Assembly: GCF_024461735.1 (NCBI RefSeq) | Contig: NZ_JANGAD010000004.1 | Span: 62,001 to 126,000 of the forward strand | Direction of reading: 5' to 3' | Source of the DNA: Anaerotignum propionicum | Lineage (GTDB): Bacteria > Bacillota > Clostridia > Lachnospirales > Anaerotignaceae | DNA: 64,000 bases | Part shown: piece after piece, positions 52,762-61,579 of the stretch | How positions within the stretch are numbered: position 1 is the stretch's first letter | Layout of the letters: every line of letters starts with the position of its first letter | The notes under the pieces: model-generated | What the model was told of the DNA's origin: nothing | Databases searched by the model: none | The model's input: the letters and a program-made list of their open reading frames with translations, nothing else | Translations under genes and position numbers: made by a program

Positions 52762-53142
52762 TTACCTATCATTATTGCGATTTGTTTTTAGGTAATTCTT
52801 CAGGCAGTCAAAGGTTTCCTCACTGATGACATGCTCAATGCGGCAGGCATCATCTAAAGCGGTTTCCTTTGAAACACCAAAAGAGACCAATATTTCGGAG
52901 ATAACACAATGTCTGGCATAGGTGCCTATGGCAACCTCTTTCCCTTTTTCTGTCAACCTGATGCTGCCCCGCTCTTCCATTTCAATATAACCGCTTGATT
53001 TTAATTTCTTCATGGCGTTACTGATACTGGGCTTGCTAAAACCTAGGGCGGTAGCGATATCGATTGAGCGTACATAGCCTGTTTGCTTTTCCAATACATA
53101 AATTGTTTCTAGATAGTCTTCCATTGATTCTTGAACCTTCAA
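52762..53142 (-). CDS. DtxR/MntR family metal-dependent regulator
   Basis: 126 aa. MEDYLETIYVLEKQTGYVRS, then the HTH IATALGFSKPSISNAMKKL (about 29-47) and the metal/dimer region with CRIEHVISEETFDCL. It lacks the C-terminal SH3 domain, as MntR of Bacillus does. Such proteins bind Mn or Fe and repress metal uptake. Start is TTG 53142 with GGGAGGAG 6 bases upstream. No metal transporter is adjacent in this window, so targets are elsewhere. Metal selectivity cannot be told by eye. Confidence 0.88.
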   Translation of the reverse strand: MKVQESMEDYLETIYVLEKQTGYVRSIDIATALGFSKPSISNAMKKLKSSGYIEMEERGSIRLTEKGKEVAIGTYARHCVISEILVSFGVSKETALDDACRIEHVISEETFDCLKNYLKTNRNNDR

Positions 53143-53245
53143 ATGGATCTCCTCCCTAAGCTGTTTTTTATTATGGTAACAAAAAAAAAGAAAATTGACA
53201 ATGGTTTTATAAAATTCACCTAATTAATGTAAAAAATGCTTAATT

Positions 53246-53290
53246 TGAAAAATTTTTCATTGACAAGAAGGAAAAAATAAGGCAATATAA
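53246..53290 (+). promoter_or_regulatory. Candidate promoter with adjoining palindrome
   Basis: A perfect 14-base palindrome TGAAAAATTTTTCA (53246-53259) directly abuts TTGACA (53260-53265); CAATAT or AATATA follows at 17-18 bases. RNA would start about 10 bases before a terminator. Confidence 0.5.
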
Positions 53291-53308
53291 ATGTGTGGCT
53301 ACGACTAG

Positions 53309-53346
53309 GGCGTCGCAAGACAATAATATGTTTTGACGCCTTTTTT
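53309..53346 (+). terminator. Terminator just downstream of a promoter
   Basis: GGCGT and CAAGACA pair with TGTTTTG and ACGCC (two-base bulge), followed by six T. A competing CGAC/GTCG hairpin at 53302-53315 overlaps its 5' arm. Confidence 0.75.
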
Positions 53347-53521
53347 AGATAGTTTGCCTTTTTGGCAAAAATTGGTTTGCTTGTTTCTGTAGTTTGATGC
53401 TTTCTCCTAACGTCAAACTATTTTGAATCAAACTTTTCATCTCTTCTTGTTGTTGCCTTACCGAATATAGCGAAAACGCCCCCCAATTGTTTTCGTTATA
53501 TGGCAATGACGACCCTTAAGG

Positions 53522-53560
53522 ACAAGCGGCTTTCTCCCACAAGAAAGCCGCTTGTTCTTT
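53522..53560 (+). terminator. Perfect 14-bp hairpin before alkD
   Basis: ACAAGCGGCTTTCT and AGAAAGCCGCTTGT with a 6-base loop, followed by TCTTTG. Strong stem, short T-tract, 30 bases upstream of alkD. Confidence 0.7.
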
Positions 53561-53589
53561 GTATAAAAATAATAAGAAAGGGTGGTTTT

Positions 53590-54312
53590 GTGACTGAATT
53601 AAAATGGACAACTAACGATTATCAGGCCTTTTATAAAGAATTAGTGGCTTTACAGGATGATAAATATCGTTTGTTTCAAGAAAAGCTCTTACGCACGGCG
53701 TTGCCTGTTATTGGAATTCGTTCTCCGCTGTTACGTCAAAAAGCTAAGGAAGTGGCAAAAGCGGCAGGGAGGAATTTTTTTGACACCTGTGGGAAGGATA
53801 GCTATGAAGAGCGCATGTTGTATGGTCTGGTGGCAACGGAAATTCCCATGGAGTTTGATGAGTTTTTGGGTTACTGCGACACCTTTTCTCATGAATTTGT
53901 GGAAAACTGGGCTCATTGTGATGGATTTTGTGCGTCATTAAAGAAGATTGCTAGAAAAAATGAAGAGGCATTATTCGCCCATGCAAAAGGATACCTTTTG
54001 GCAGAAAATCCATGGGTTGTAAGGGTAGGCTTAATCATTATGCTGAATTATTATTTAAAGGAGCCTTACTTGCAGAAGGTTCTACAGTTAGTTGATGCTG
54101 TGACTTCTGATTTTTATTATATAGAGATGGCACAGGCTTGGCTATTGGCAACGGCTTGGGCAAAGAATCCGGAAATGGTACGGCAATATCTTAAGAATAC
54201 GGAATTAAGTCTTAGTGTGAAGGCGAAATTTGTGCAGAAGGCTTGCGAGTCTTTCCGGGTTTCCCCCGAGGATAAAGCATGGTTACGGGAATGGAAAAAA
54301 ACACAGGTTTAA
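53590..54312 (+). CDS. DNA alkylation repair protein, AlkD-like
   Basis: 240 aa from the GTG at 53590, 5 bases after AAAGGGTGG; the upstream in-frame ATG codons lie in hairpin sequence. HEAT-like helical repeats, VIGIRSPLLRQKAKEVAK near the N-terminus, and the catalytic-region FVENWAHCDGFCASL fit the AlkD superfamily of 3-/7-alkylpurine glycosylases. The deoxyinosine glycosylase gene follows after 15 bases, giving a two-gene base-excision repair unit. Confidence 0.87.
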   Translation: MTELKWTTNDYQAFYKELVALQDDKYRLFQEKLLRTALPVIGIRSPLLRQKAKEVAKAAGRNFFDTCGKDSYEERMLYGLVATEIPMEFDEFLGYCDTFSHEFVENWAHCDGFCASLKKIARKNEEALFAHAKGYLLAENPWVVRVGLIIMLNYYLKEPYLQKVLQLVDAVTSDFYYIEMAQAWLLATAWAKNPEMVRQYLKNTELSLSVKAKFVQKACESFRVSPEDKAWLREWKKTQV

Positions 54313-54327
54313 AAGGGAGGCAGGCAA

Positions 54328-54834
54328 ATGAAAGAAATTCCTTGGGAGCGGGTAACTCAAAAATTTTTACCTGTTTGCAATCAAAACAGTAAGGTGCTCA
54401 TCCTTGGCACGGCACCTTCTTTGAAATCTCGGGAAAACCAATTTTATTATGGGCATCCTCAGAATCGCTTTTGGAAGGTTTTGGGAGGAGTAACGGGAGT
54501 TGCGGTCCCTCAAAGTAATGAAGAGAAAAAAGCTTTTCTATTAGCCCAAGGAATTGCCCTTTATGATGTGGTTCTAAGCTGCGATATTCAGGGGAGCAGT
54601 GACAGCTCCATACGCAACGTTGTTCCTACGGATTTGAGTACCATTTTCCAAACAACAGGAAAGATCCCCATATTTGGAAATGGCGGGACAGCTTTTCGTT
54701 TATATCAGAAGCATCAGCAGAAAATAACAGGGATTCCAATGGTTCAGTTACCCTCCACCAGCCCTGCCAATGCTACATGGAATTTAGAGGGATTAATTGA
54801 AGCTTGGGGGAAGGAATTGCAGGTGTTCTTGTAA
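54328..54834 (+). CDS. DNA-deoxyinosine glycosylase (UDG superfamily)
   Basis: 168 aa. Motif LILGTAPSLKSRENQFYYGHPQNRFWKVLG holds the catalytic loop of the hypoxanthine-DNA glycosylase branch (UDG family 6), and the late LPSTSPANATW is the DNA-intercalating motif. It removes hypoxanthine formed by adenine deamination. Co-transcribed with alkD (15-base gap, GGGAGG upstream). No terminator was found before the metK promoter. Confidence 0.9.
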   Translation: MKEIPWERVTQKFLPVCNQNSKVLILGTAPSLKSRENQFYYGHPQNRFWKVLGGVTGVAVPQSNEEKKAFLLAQGIALYDVVLSCDIQGSSDSSIRNVVPTDLSTIFQTTGKIPIFGNGGTAFRLYQKHQQKITGIPMVQLPSTSPANATWNLEGLIEAWGKELQVFL

Positions 54835-54880
54835 TTCATATCAAAATGATAGGGAATTTAATTTTATGGTCTCATTCTTA

Positions 54881-54909
54881 TTGACATATGATAAAAAGGA
54901 TGCTATAAT
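54881..54909 (+). promoter_or_regulatory. Consensus promoter of metK
   Basis: TTGACA, a 17-base spacer and TATAAT with an extended TGC; the best promoter in the window. Confidence 0.92.
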
Positions 54910-54931
54910 CCGGATTACAAGTGAATAGAGA

Positions 54932-55040
54932 ACTTATCAAGAGTGGTTGAGGGACAGGGCCCTATGACACCCGGCAACCGGCGTTTCGACGCATCGGTGC
55001 CAATTCCCCCGTTTGGTTCAAACGGAAGATGAGAATGTAA
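54932..55040 (+). ncRNA. SAM-I riboswitch (S-box)
   Basis: Core motifs CTTATCAAGAG, GGTTGAGGGA, GGCCCTATGACACCCGGCAACC and CGGTGCCAATTCC are present, and the P1 stem pairs CTTATC (54933-54938) with GATGAG (55028-55033). It senses S-adenosylmethionine and controls metK through the terminator at 55045-55067. Confidence 0.97.
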
Positions 55041-55044
55041 TCAC

Positions 55045-55067
55045 AAACCCTGTTTAGGGTTTTTTTT
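55045..55067 (+). terminator. SAM riboswitch terminator
   Basis: AAACCCT-GTTT-AGGGTTT followed by five T. Confidence 0.92.
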
Positions 55068-55188
55068 AATTCTAAAAATTTGGTTAAGGCTTGCGGCTTT
55101 TGTAGAACGATTGTCCGTATAGCCGAGCATCTCTCCCTGCACTCTATTCACAAAGACAATTATTTATATTTTACAGGAGGGAATAGAA

Positions 55189-56367
55189 ATGAGTAGAAGA
55201 TTATTTACATCCGAATCAGTTACGGAAGGGCATCCCGATAAAATTTGTGATCAAATTTCCGATGGTGTTTTGGATACGCTGTTGGCGAAGGATCCTAATG
55301 CCAGAGTTGCCTGCGAAACAGCAACAACAACAGGTATTGTTTTTGTAATGGGTGAAATTACCACTAGCGCATATGTTGACGTAGAAAAAATTGTTCGGGA
55401 GACCTTGAATGAAATCGGCTATAACCGTGCAAAGTTTGGTTTTGACAGTGAAACCTGTGCGGTAGTTACCTCTATCCATGGTCAATCCCCTGATATTGCA
55501 ATGGGTGTTGACAAGGCTTTAGAGCAAAAAACAGGCGAGGATGACAGCGAATTTGATACAGGTGCCGGGGATCAGGGTATGATGTTTGGTTTTGCTTGTG
55601 ATGAAACAGAGGAATTGATGCCTTTACCTATCTCTTTGGCACATAAGCTGACAAGAAGATTAACAGAGGTGAGAAAAAACGGAACGTTGAAGTATTTACG
55701 TCCTGATGGAAAATCTCAGGTTACTGTGGAGTATATTGATGATAAGCCTGCAAGAGTGGACACCGTGGTTATTTCCTCTCAGCATGACCCAGAAGCAACC
55801 AATGAGCAAATCCGTGAGGATATTATTGCACATGTTGTGAATAAGGTGATTCCTGCGGAGCTTTTGGATGAGAAGACAAAATACTATATTAACCCTACAG
55901 GTCGTTTTGTCATTGGTGGCCCCATGGGTGATAGCGGTTTGACAGGAAGAAAAATCATTGTGGATACCTACGGTGGTTATGCGGCACACGGCGGCGGCGC
56001 ATTCAGTGGTAAGGACCCCACAAAGGTAGATCGTTCTGCTTGCTACGCAGCAAGACATGTTGCAAAGAATATTGTTGCCAGCGGTATTGCGAAAAAATGC
56101 GAAGTTCAGCTTGCTTATGCAATCGGCGTGGCAAAGCCTGTATCCATTCTTGTAAACACTTATGGAACAGGAAGAATTTCCGATGAAGAAATTACAGAAA
56201 TCGTACACAAAAACTTTGATTTGCGCCCTGCGGCAATCATCAAGAATTTTGATTTGAAGAGACCTATTTATAAGCAGGTAGCGGCTTATGGTCATTTTGG
56301 TCGTACGGATTTAGACCTTCCTTGGGAGCAACTGGATAAGGTTGCAGTTTTCAAAGATAAATTTTAA
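55189..56367 (+). CDS. metK: S-adenosylmethionine synthetase
   Basis: 392 aa. [32 protein letters not shown] and [16 protein letters not shown] are the three MetK signatures. It makes SAM from methionine and ATP. The gene lies 121 bases after the SAM riboswitch terminator, with ACAGGAGGG just upstream of the ATG, so product feedback shuts transcription. All active-site motifs are intact. Confidence 0.98.
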   Translation: MSRRLFTSESVTEGHPDKICDQISDGVLDTLLAKDPNARVACETATTTGIVFVMGEITTSAYVDVEKIVRETLNEIGYNRAKFGFDSETCAVVTSIHGQSPDIAMGVDKALEQKTGEDDSEFDTGAGDQGMMFGFACDETEELMPLPISLAHKLTRRLTEVRKNGTLKYLRPDGKSQVTVEYIDDKPARVDTVVISSQHDPEATNEQIREDIIAHVVNKVIPAELLDEKTKYYINPTGRFVIGGPMGDSGLTGRKIIVDTYGGYAAHGGGAFSGKDPTKVDRSACYAARHVAKNIVASGIAKKCEVQLAYAIGVAKPVSILVNTYGTGRISDEEITEIVHKNFDLRPAAIIKNFDLKRPIYKQVAAYGHFGRTDLDLPWEQLDKVAVFKDKF

Positions 56368-56748
56368 TTAAGGATTCAAAGGGATTGTTTCTCATGATAA
56401 ATCCTTTGAAAATAGGTTATGTTTGAAAGGGTGCTGAAAAAATCAGCATCCTTTTTTATGGAAAAAAGTAGGAACGAGAGTTCCCTTTTTATTTTCGATG
56501 TGATATACTAAAAGATAATTGTAAAAATTCAGACCAAAAAGAATGATGAAGGAATTCAAAAATAAATTCAATGTAAACTTCCCCCAGACCAATGGGAAAT
56601 GTTTTATAGAAGGTATAGGTTTTTAGTAAAATAGTTATAACAAATAAAACAGCGGAATCCCCAAGAACGGTGGCATTTGCTTTTTTATGAAGTCAAAAGA
56701 GCTTGGGTAGAATACTTAAACTTCATTTCACAGAAAGGAGGGGTGCGT
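56368..56748 (+). other. Intergenic stretch between metK and recD2
   Basis: No gene. Holds an inverted repeat TTCAAAGGGATT/AATCCTTTGAA (56375-56410), a terminator (56426-56457), a GGAAC-GAGA-GTTCC hairpin followed by T-rich sequence (56471-56490), and an extended -10 TGATATACT at 56501-56509. Confidence 0.5.
56426..56457 (+). terminator. Terminator after metK, AAGGGTGC type
   Basis: AAAGGGTGCTGA and TCAGCATCCTTT form a 12-bp stem with one G-U pair and a 5-base loop, then T. Confidence 0.88.
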
Positions 56749-59001
56749 ATGGAAGATGTTCTTTTAAAGGGTGAGGTAGGAGACATTATTTTTCAAAACA
56801 AGGAAAACGGATATACAGTATTTACAATGGAAATACAGGAGGAAGAAATCACCTGTGTTGGAGTTGTTCCGCTGATTCATTCGGGAGAAAGCCTTTCTGT
56901 TAGAGGAAGCTGGATTAATCATCCTGTATATGGAAAGCAATTGCAGGTTCAGTTTTATGAAAAATTCATGCCCACCTCTCAAAATGGCATGGAGAAATAT
57001 TTGTCCTCAGGCTTAATCAAGGGGCTGGGGCCAAAAACATCAAGAAAAATTGTGGAGCGTTTTGGTGATGCCGCTTTTTATGTAATTGAAGAAAAGCCGG
57101 ATTTACTGACGGAGATAAAGGGAATTACCCACGAAAAAGCACAGCGGATTTCAGAGATATTTAGAGAACAGCATGAATTACGCAAGGTCATGATGTTTTT
57201 ACAAGGCTTCGAGGTTTCTCCAGCCTATACTATGCGGATTTACAAACGGTATAAAGGCAGAACCTTTGATATTGTGAAAACAAATCCCTATCGCTTGGCA
57301 GATGATATTTTTGGAATCGGCTTTAAAATGGCGGATAAAATGGCGGCAAATGCAGGAATTGCTGAGGATAACCCTAACCGCATTAAGGCGGCAGTGAAAT
57401 ATGTTCTAAATCAGGCGGCTTCAAATGGAGATTGTTATTTGCCAAAGGATAAGCTGATTACAGAGGCTGTGGAGCTGCTAGAACTACATCCTCTTGCCGT
57501 GGAAAATGCCATCAGAGAGTTACAGGTGGAAAGTCAAATTTGGCAGGAAAACTTGGCGGGGCTGGAGGTTGTTTATCTAAACTTTTACTATTATGCTGAG
57601 ATGGCAGTGGCAAAGCGTTTTATTGAGCTTTCCATGGATTGTGAAGAAACAGATCCTGAGATATTAGAGAGACAGATTAGCAAAATGGAAAAAGAAACGG
57701 GCGTGCAGTTGGCACCGGAACAACGGCAAGCTGTGCGGGAGGCTATGAGTGGCGGTGTTTTGATTATTACAGGTGGCCCCGGTACAGGAAAGACCACTAC
57801 CATAAACACCATACTACGTTTATTGGAAAAGGAAGAGAAGGAAGTGGTTCTTGCCGCACCCACAGGTCGTGCTGCAAAACGCATGACCGATGCAACGGGA
57901 GTTGAGGCAAAAACCATTCATAGGCTGTTAGGTACAACCTTTGTCAGTGATGACAATCGCAGGCAGGTTTTTGATAAAAATGAGGATGACCCAATTGAAG
58001 CGGATGTGTTGATTATTGACGAAACCTCTATGGTGGATTTGCATTTGATGCACGCACTGTTACGAGCCATAGAAAACGGCACATCTGTGATTTTTGTGGG
58101 GGATATGGATCAGCTTCCCTCTGTTGGCGCAGGGAATGTATTAAAGGATATGATTCGCAGTGAGCGTCTGCGCGTGGTTCGACTAGAACATGTTTTTCGT
58201 CAAGCCCAAGAGAGTGCAATCATTATGAATGCCCATCGTATCAATCAAGGGGAAGAGCCTGTTTTGAACGAAGGTGGAACGGATTTCTTTTTTATGCGCC
58301 GTGCCTACGGGCAAGAAGTTTTATCCACAGTGCAGGAGTTGGTGAAAAGCCGTTTGCCCAAATATACTGGACATGACGGTTTGACTGATATGCAGGTGCT
58401 GACGCCTATGCGCAAGGGAATGCTTGGTGTACAAAGCCTAAATCAGGTATTACAGCAAACCCTGAACCCTCCATCCCATGATAAAAAGGAAAAGGAATTT
58501 CGCCAAACCACCTTCCGTGAGGGAGATAAGGTGATGCAGATTAAAAACAATTATAACATTGTATGGCGTTGCTTCAGCTGTCAAGGCAAACGGACGGATG
58601 AAGGTTTGGGGGTTTATAATGGGGATGCCGGGCGTATTGTAAAGATTGACGAGGAAAATGAAATGGTTCGGGTTTCCTTTGATGATGGCAAGGTGGTTGA
58701 TTATGACTTTACCCAGCTAGAGGAATTGGAACTTGCCTATGCCATAACCATTCACAAGTCTCAGGGGAGTGAATACCCTGTGGTAATTTTGCCTGTTTAC
58801 AGCGGCCCGCCTATGCTGATGACCAGGAATTTGCTTTATACCGCAGTGACCCGAGCAAAAGAGCTGGTAGTACTTGTGGGTCTTCGGGAAACGGTGAACA
58901 GTATGATCGCAAACAATCGGGAGGTTGGTCGCTATACAGCATTGGCAGAACGCATACGAAATTTATACGATTTTATGAATGAACTGGAGGTACAGCCGTG
59001 A
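56749..59001 (+). CDS. recD2: RecD2-type ATP-dependent DNA helicase
   Basis: 750 aa. An N-terminal OB-like and HhH region (IKGLGPKTSRKIVERFG, ITEIKGITHEKAQ) typical of RecD2 precedes the SF1B helicase core: ITGGPGTGKTTTIN with GGPGTGKT at 342-349, APTGRAAKRM, VLIIDETSMVD, VGDMDQLPSVG, and LAYAITIHKSQGSEYP. It unwinds DNA 5' to 3' in repair, without RecBC. ATG 56749 behind AAAGGAGGGG; the ATG at 56677 is not supported. Followed by comF with a 4-base overlap. Confidence 0.96.
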   Translation: MEDVLLKGEVGDIIFQNKENGYTVFTMEIQEEEITCVGVVPLIHSGESLSVRGSWINHPVYGKQLQVQFYEKFMPTSQNGMEKYLSSGLIKGLGPKTSRKIVERFGDAAFYVIEEKPDLLTEIKGITHEKAQRISEIFREQHELRKVMMFLQGFEVSPAYTMRIYKRYKGRTFDIVKTNPYRLADDIFGIGFKMADKMAANAGIAEDNPNRIKAAVKYVLNQAASNGDCYLPKDKLITEAVELLELHPLAVENAIRELQVESQIWQENLAGLEVVYLNFYYYAEMAVAKRFIELSMDCEETDPEILERQISKMEKETGVQLAPEQRQAVREAMSGGVLIITGGPGTGKTTTINTILRLLEKEEKEVVLAAPTGRAAKRMTDATGVEAKTIHRLLGTTFVSDDNRRQVFDKNEDDPIEADVLIIDETSMVDLHLMHALLRAIENGTSVIFVGDMDQLPSVGAGNVLKDMIRSERLRVVRLEHVFRQAQESAIIMNAHRINQGEEPVLNEGGTDFFFMRRAYGQEVLSTVQELVKSRLPKYTGHDGLTDMQVLTPMRKGMLGVQSLNQVLQQTLNPPSHDKKEKEFRQTTFREGDKVMQIKNNYNIVWRCFSCQGKRTDEGLGVYNGDAGRIVKIDEENEMVRVSFDDGKVVDYDFTQLEELELAYAITIHKSQGSEYPVVILPVYSGPPMLMTRNLLYTAVTRAKELVVLVGLRETVNSMIANNREVGRYTALAERIRNLYDFMNELEVQP

Positions 59002-59705
59002 AAAACTTCATACAAGGGTTTTTGAATGTGCTGTATCCTCCTTATTGTGTTTTATGTGGCCAGTTGCTGCCTATGGAAGAATGGAAAGATGGCCTATGTA
59101 AGCCTTGTGCTGATAGCATTCCATATTTGCTGGGCAATCGATGTGGGTTTTGCGGAAGAACATTGGAATGGGGTGACATTTGTCATTCTTGTTTGGAAAA
59201 CAGACCTGTATTTGAACGAGGCATTTCTGCTTTTGATTATGAAGTATTGCGAGATGGAATAGCTCGGTTTAAATTTGATGGCTCTAGGGAGGATGGAAAG
59301 GTATTTGGCCGTTTAATGGCAGATTATTTGCTTTCCTACCATAGGGATTGCATAGAGGAAATTGATTTTTTAACAGGGGTTCCCTTACATGCCCATAAAC
59401 AGAAGGAGCGGGGATTTAATCAAGCGGATATTCTTTGTAAAAGCATCAGCCTTCATACAGGCATTCCTTATCAAAAGGACATTCTCGCTAGAACGAAGGA
59501 GACTATTCCTCAAAGCAAGCTGTCTGCCAAAGAGAGGCATAAAAACATAAAAAATGTTTTTATTGCCCAAAATTGTTCAGACAAATGCGTTCTTTTGGTT
59601 GATGATATTCTAACAACGGGAGCAACACTGAATGAATGCAGTCGTGCTTTATATCGAGAAGGGGCAAAAAAAGTGGAGGTTTTTTGTCTTTCAGTGACAG
59701 AGTAA
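58998..59705 (+). CDS. comF: ComF family phosphoribosyltransferase-like protein
   Basis: 235 aa. The N-terminal double zinc knuckle (CVLCGQLL, CKPCAD, CGFCGRTL, CHSC) is followed by a PRTase-like fold with VPLHAHKQKERGFNQA and the PRPP motif VLLVDDILTTGATL. ComF is needed for DNA transport in competence or fork repair with PriA. Start GTG 58998 with GGAGG upstream inside recD2, overlap 4 bases. Pairing with a repair helicase fits a DNA metabolism role. No clear terminator follows. Confidence 0.93.
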   Translation: MKNFIQGFLNVLYPPYCVLCGQLLPMEEWKDGLCKPCADSIPYLLGNRCGFCGRTLEWGDICHSCLENRPVFERGISAFDYEVLRDGIARFKFDGSREDGKVFGRLMADYLLSYHRDCIEEIDFLTGVPLHAHKQKERGFNQADILCKSISLHTGIPYQKDILARTKETIPQSKLSAKERHKNIKNVFIAQNCSDKCVLLVDDILTTGATLNECSRALYREGAKKVEVFCLSVTE

Positions 59706-59861
59706 AAGATTTACATCATGATAAATTTTGGCGTGTGATTTTTCTGGGACTGTACATAATAAGCCAGATGAGTACTTCTATGGAAAAGATGGAGTAGCAT
59801 GAAGGATCTAGTTGAGGAAATTTTTGTGGGTGGAAATATTTTGCCGAATGCTAATTTATAT

Positions 59862-59890
59862 TTGTATTGTAGTGAAAAAAATAGTATAAT
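59862..59890 (+). promoter_or_regulatory. Promoter of the DUF1846 gene
   Basis: TTGTAT, a 17-base spacer and TATAAT, 49 bases upstream of the ATG. Confidence 0.75.
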
Positions 59891-59914
59891 TGAATACCGT
59901 AGTGAAAAAAATGG
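59869..59914 (+). repeat. Pair of direct repeats on the DUF1846 promoter
   Basis: GTAGTGAAAAAAATRG occurs at 59869-59884, inside the promoter spacer, and at 59899-59914, just after the expected RNA start, 30 bases apart. Confidence 0.7.
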
Positions 59915-59938
59915 ACGAGAAATACGGGGGATCATGCA

Positions 59939-61429
59939 ATGGTGCAGATAGGTTTTGACAATGAGAAATATTTAAAAATGCAGTCTGAAAGAATTAAAGA
60001 ACGGATTGGTCAGTTTGGCGGAAAGCTGTACCTAGAATTTGGCGGAAAGCTATTCGACGATTATCATGCTTCCCGTGTGCTTCCCGGTTTTAAGCCGGAC
60101 AGCAAGGTGAATATGCTGTTGCAGTTGAAGGATGATGCGGAGATTGTTATTGTAATCAACGCAGGAGATATTGAAAAGAATAAAATTCGTGGTGATTTAG
60201 GAATTACCTATGATATGGATGTATTGCGCTTGATTGATGCCTTCCGTGGCTATGGTTTATATGTTGGCAGTGTTGTTTTGGCACAGTTTAATGGACAAGC
60301 GGCAGCAATGGCTTATGAAAAGAAGCTGGAAGCCTTGGGCCTTAAGGTTTATAAGCACTATCCCATTGCGGGCTACCCTGCAAATATTCCACTGATTGTA
60401 AGTGACGAGGGGTATGGAAAGAATGATTACATTGAAACAGAACGTTCTTTGGTAGTTATTACAGCACCGGGCCCCGGCAGTGGGAAAATGGCCACTTGCT
60501 TATCTCAATTGTATCATGAGCATAAAAGAGGGATTAAGGCGGGTTATGCAAAGTTTGAAACCTTCCCTATTTGGAATGTGCCTTTGCGCCACCCTGTAAA
60601 TGTGGCTTATGAAGCGGCTACTGCGGACTTGAACGATGTGAATATGATTGACCCATTTCATCTGGAGGCTTATGGAGAAACCACCATCAACTACAATCGA
60701 GATGTGGAGGTTTTCCCCGTTCTGAATGCTATGTTTGAACAAATTTATGGGATGTCATTTTATAAATCCCCTACAGATATGGGTGTAAATATGGTTGGTA
60801 ATTGCATCATTGATGATGGGGCGGTGCAAGCTGCTTCTCGCAATGAAATCATCCGTAGATATTACAATGCTCTTTGTGACCATAGAAAGGGTAATATCGA
60901 AGAGGATGTTATTTTTAGACTGGAATTATTAATGAAGCAGGTAGGTGTTTCTGTTGCTGACCGCCCTGTGGTTGCGGCGGCATTGAAGCGGGCGGAGGAA
61001 ACCCAGGAACCATGTGCGGCAATTGAACTGCCGGGTGGAGCAATTGTGACTGGTAAAACAACACCCTTATTGGGTGCATCCTCGGCAATGCTTTTGAATG
61101 CTTTAAAGCAATTGGCTGGAATACCAAAGGAGGAGAAGATTATTTCCCCTACTGTTATCGAACCTATACAAAAGCTCAAGGTAAACAATCTTGGCAATCA
61201 TAATCCTCGTTTGCATACGGATGAGGTGTTAATTGCCCTATGCATCAGTGCATCAACAGAGGAAAAGGCCAGCTTAGCGTTACAGCAGTTAGAAAAATTA
61301 AAATGCTCCGAGGTACATTCATCTGTCATCCTGTCTCATGTGGATGAAAGCATGTTCCACAAGCTGGGTGTAAATTTGACCTGTGAGCCCAAGTATCAGA
61401 CGAAAAAACTGTTCCACGGAAAGAAGTAG
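59939..61429 (+). CDS. DUF1846 domain-containing protein
   Basis: 496 aa, full length for DUF1846. The family has a conserved glycine-rich GPGSGKMATCLSQLYHE that looks like a P-loop, a preceding FGGKLYLEFGGKLFDDYHASRVLPGF N-terminus and GVNMVGNCIIDD. Structures from this family are known but no function is established; a nucleotide-binding or regulatory role in nucleotide or sulfur metabolism has been only a guess. ATG 59939 with GGGGG 8 bases upstream. It has a private promoter with direct repeats, and a terminator overlaps the next promoter. Confidence 0.93.
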   Translation: MVQIGFDNEKYLKMQSERIKERIGQFGGKLYLEFGGKLFDDYHASRVLPGFKPDSKVNMLLQLKDDAEIVIVINAGDIEKNKIRGDLGITYDMDVLRLIDAFRGYGLYVGSVVLAQFNGQAAAMAYEKKLEALGLKVYKHYPIAGYPANIPLIVSDEGYGKNDYIETERSLVVITAPGPGSGKMATCLSQLYHEHKRGIKAGYAKFETFPIWNVPLRHPVNVAYEAATADLNDVNMIDPFHLEAYGETTINYNRDVEVFPVLNAMFEQIYGMSFYKSPTDMGVNMVGNCIIDDGAVQAASRNEIIRRYYNALCDHRKGNIEEDVIFRLELLMKQVGVSVADRPVVAAALKRAEETQEPCAAIELPGGAIVTGKTTPLLGASSAMLLNALKQLAGIPKEEKIISPTVIEPIQKLKVNNLGNHNPRLHTDEVLIALCISASTEEKASLALQQLEKLKCSEVHSSVILSHVDESMFHKLGVNLTCEPKYQTKKLFHGKK

Positions 61430-61460
61430 GAATCGATTAAGCAACCTTTTTATAAGAAAT

Positions 61461-61516
61461 AATATCCCCTTTTATCACAGGCTGTATGCCTTTGGAAAAA
61501 GGGGGTTATTTTTTGA
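61461..61516 (+). terminator. Terminator after the DUF1846 gene
   Basis: An AATATCCCCTTTT arm pairs with AAAAAGGGGGTTATT around a long loop with an AGGC/GCCT inner stem; the T-run at 61509-61514 overlaps the -35 of the next promoter. Confidence 0.78.
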
Positions 61517-61542
61517 CAAAACGGAGAAATTTCCGTTATGAT
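61513..61542 (+). promoter_or_regulatory. Promoter of the adenosine deaminase gene
   Basis: TTGACA, an 18-base spacer and TATGAT. The spacer contains the inverted repeat ACGGA-6-TCCGT (61521-61536), a candidate operator. Confidence 0.75.
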
Positions 61543-61579
61543 ATATTTATTGATAAGAAACATGAAGGAGGTTTTTGAT

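Larger units (their letters stand above)
53297..53560 (+). other. Hairpin-rich non-coding stretch upstream of alkD
   Basis: Five hairpins in 260 bases: terminator 53309-53346; TTTGCC-5-GGCAAA at 53353-53369; TAGTTTGATG/CGTCAAACTA at 53390-53420; TATAGCGAAAAC/GTTTTCGTTATA at 53466-53500; and a perfect 14-bp stem at 53522-53555. No coding support. Confidence 0.55.

Noticed and set aside
52762..53142. Truncated DtxR regulator
   Set aside because: The lack of an SH3 domain is normal for the MntR branch, and length is only slightly short.
53500..53589. N-terminal extension of the AlkD-like protein
   Set aside because: It translates a perfect 14-bp hairpin; GTG 53590 has a clear ribosome site.
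61538..61579. ATG start for adenosine deaminase at 61538
   Set aside because: It overlaps the -10 hexamer; ATG 61580 has AAGGAGG.
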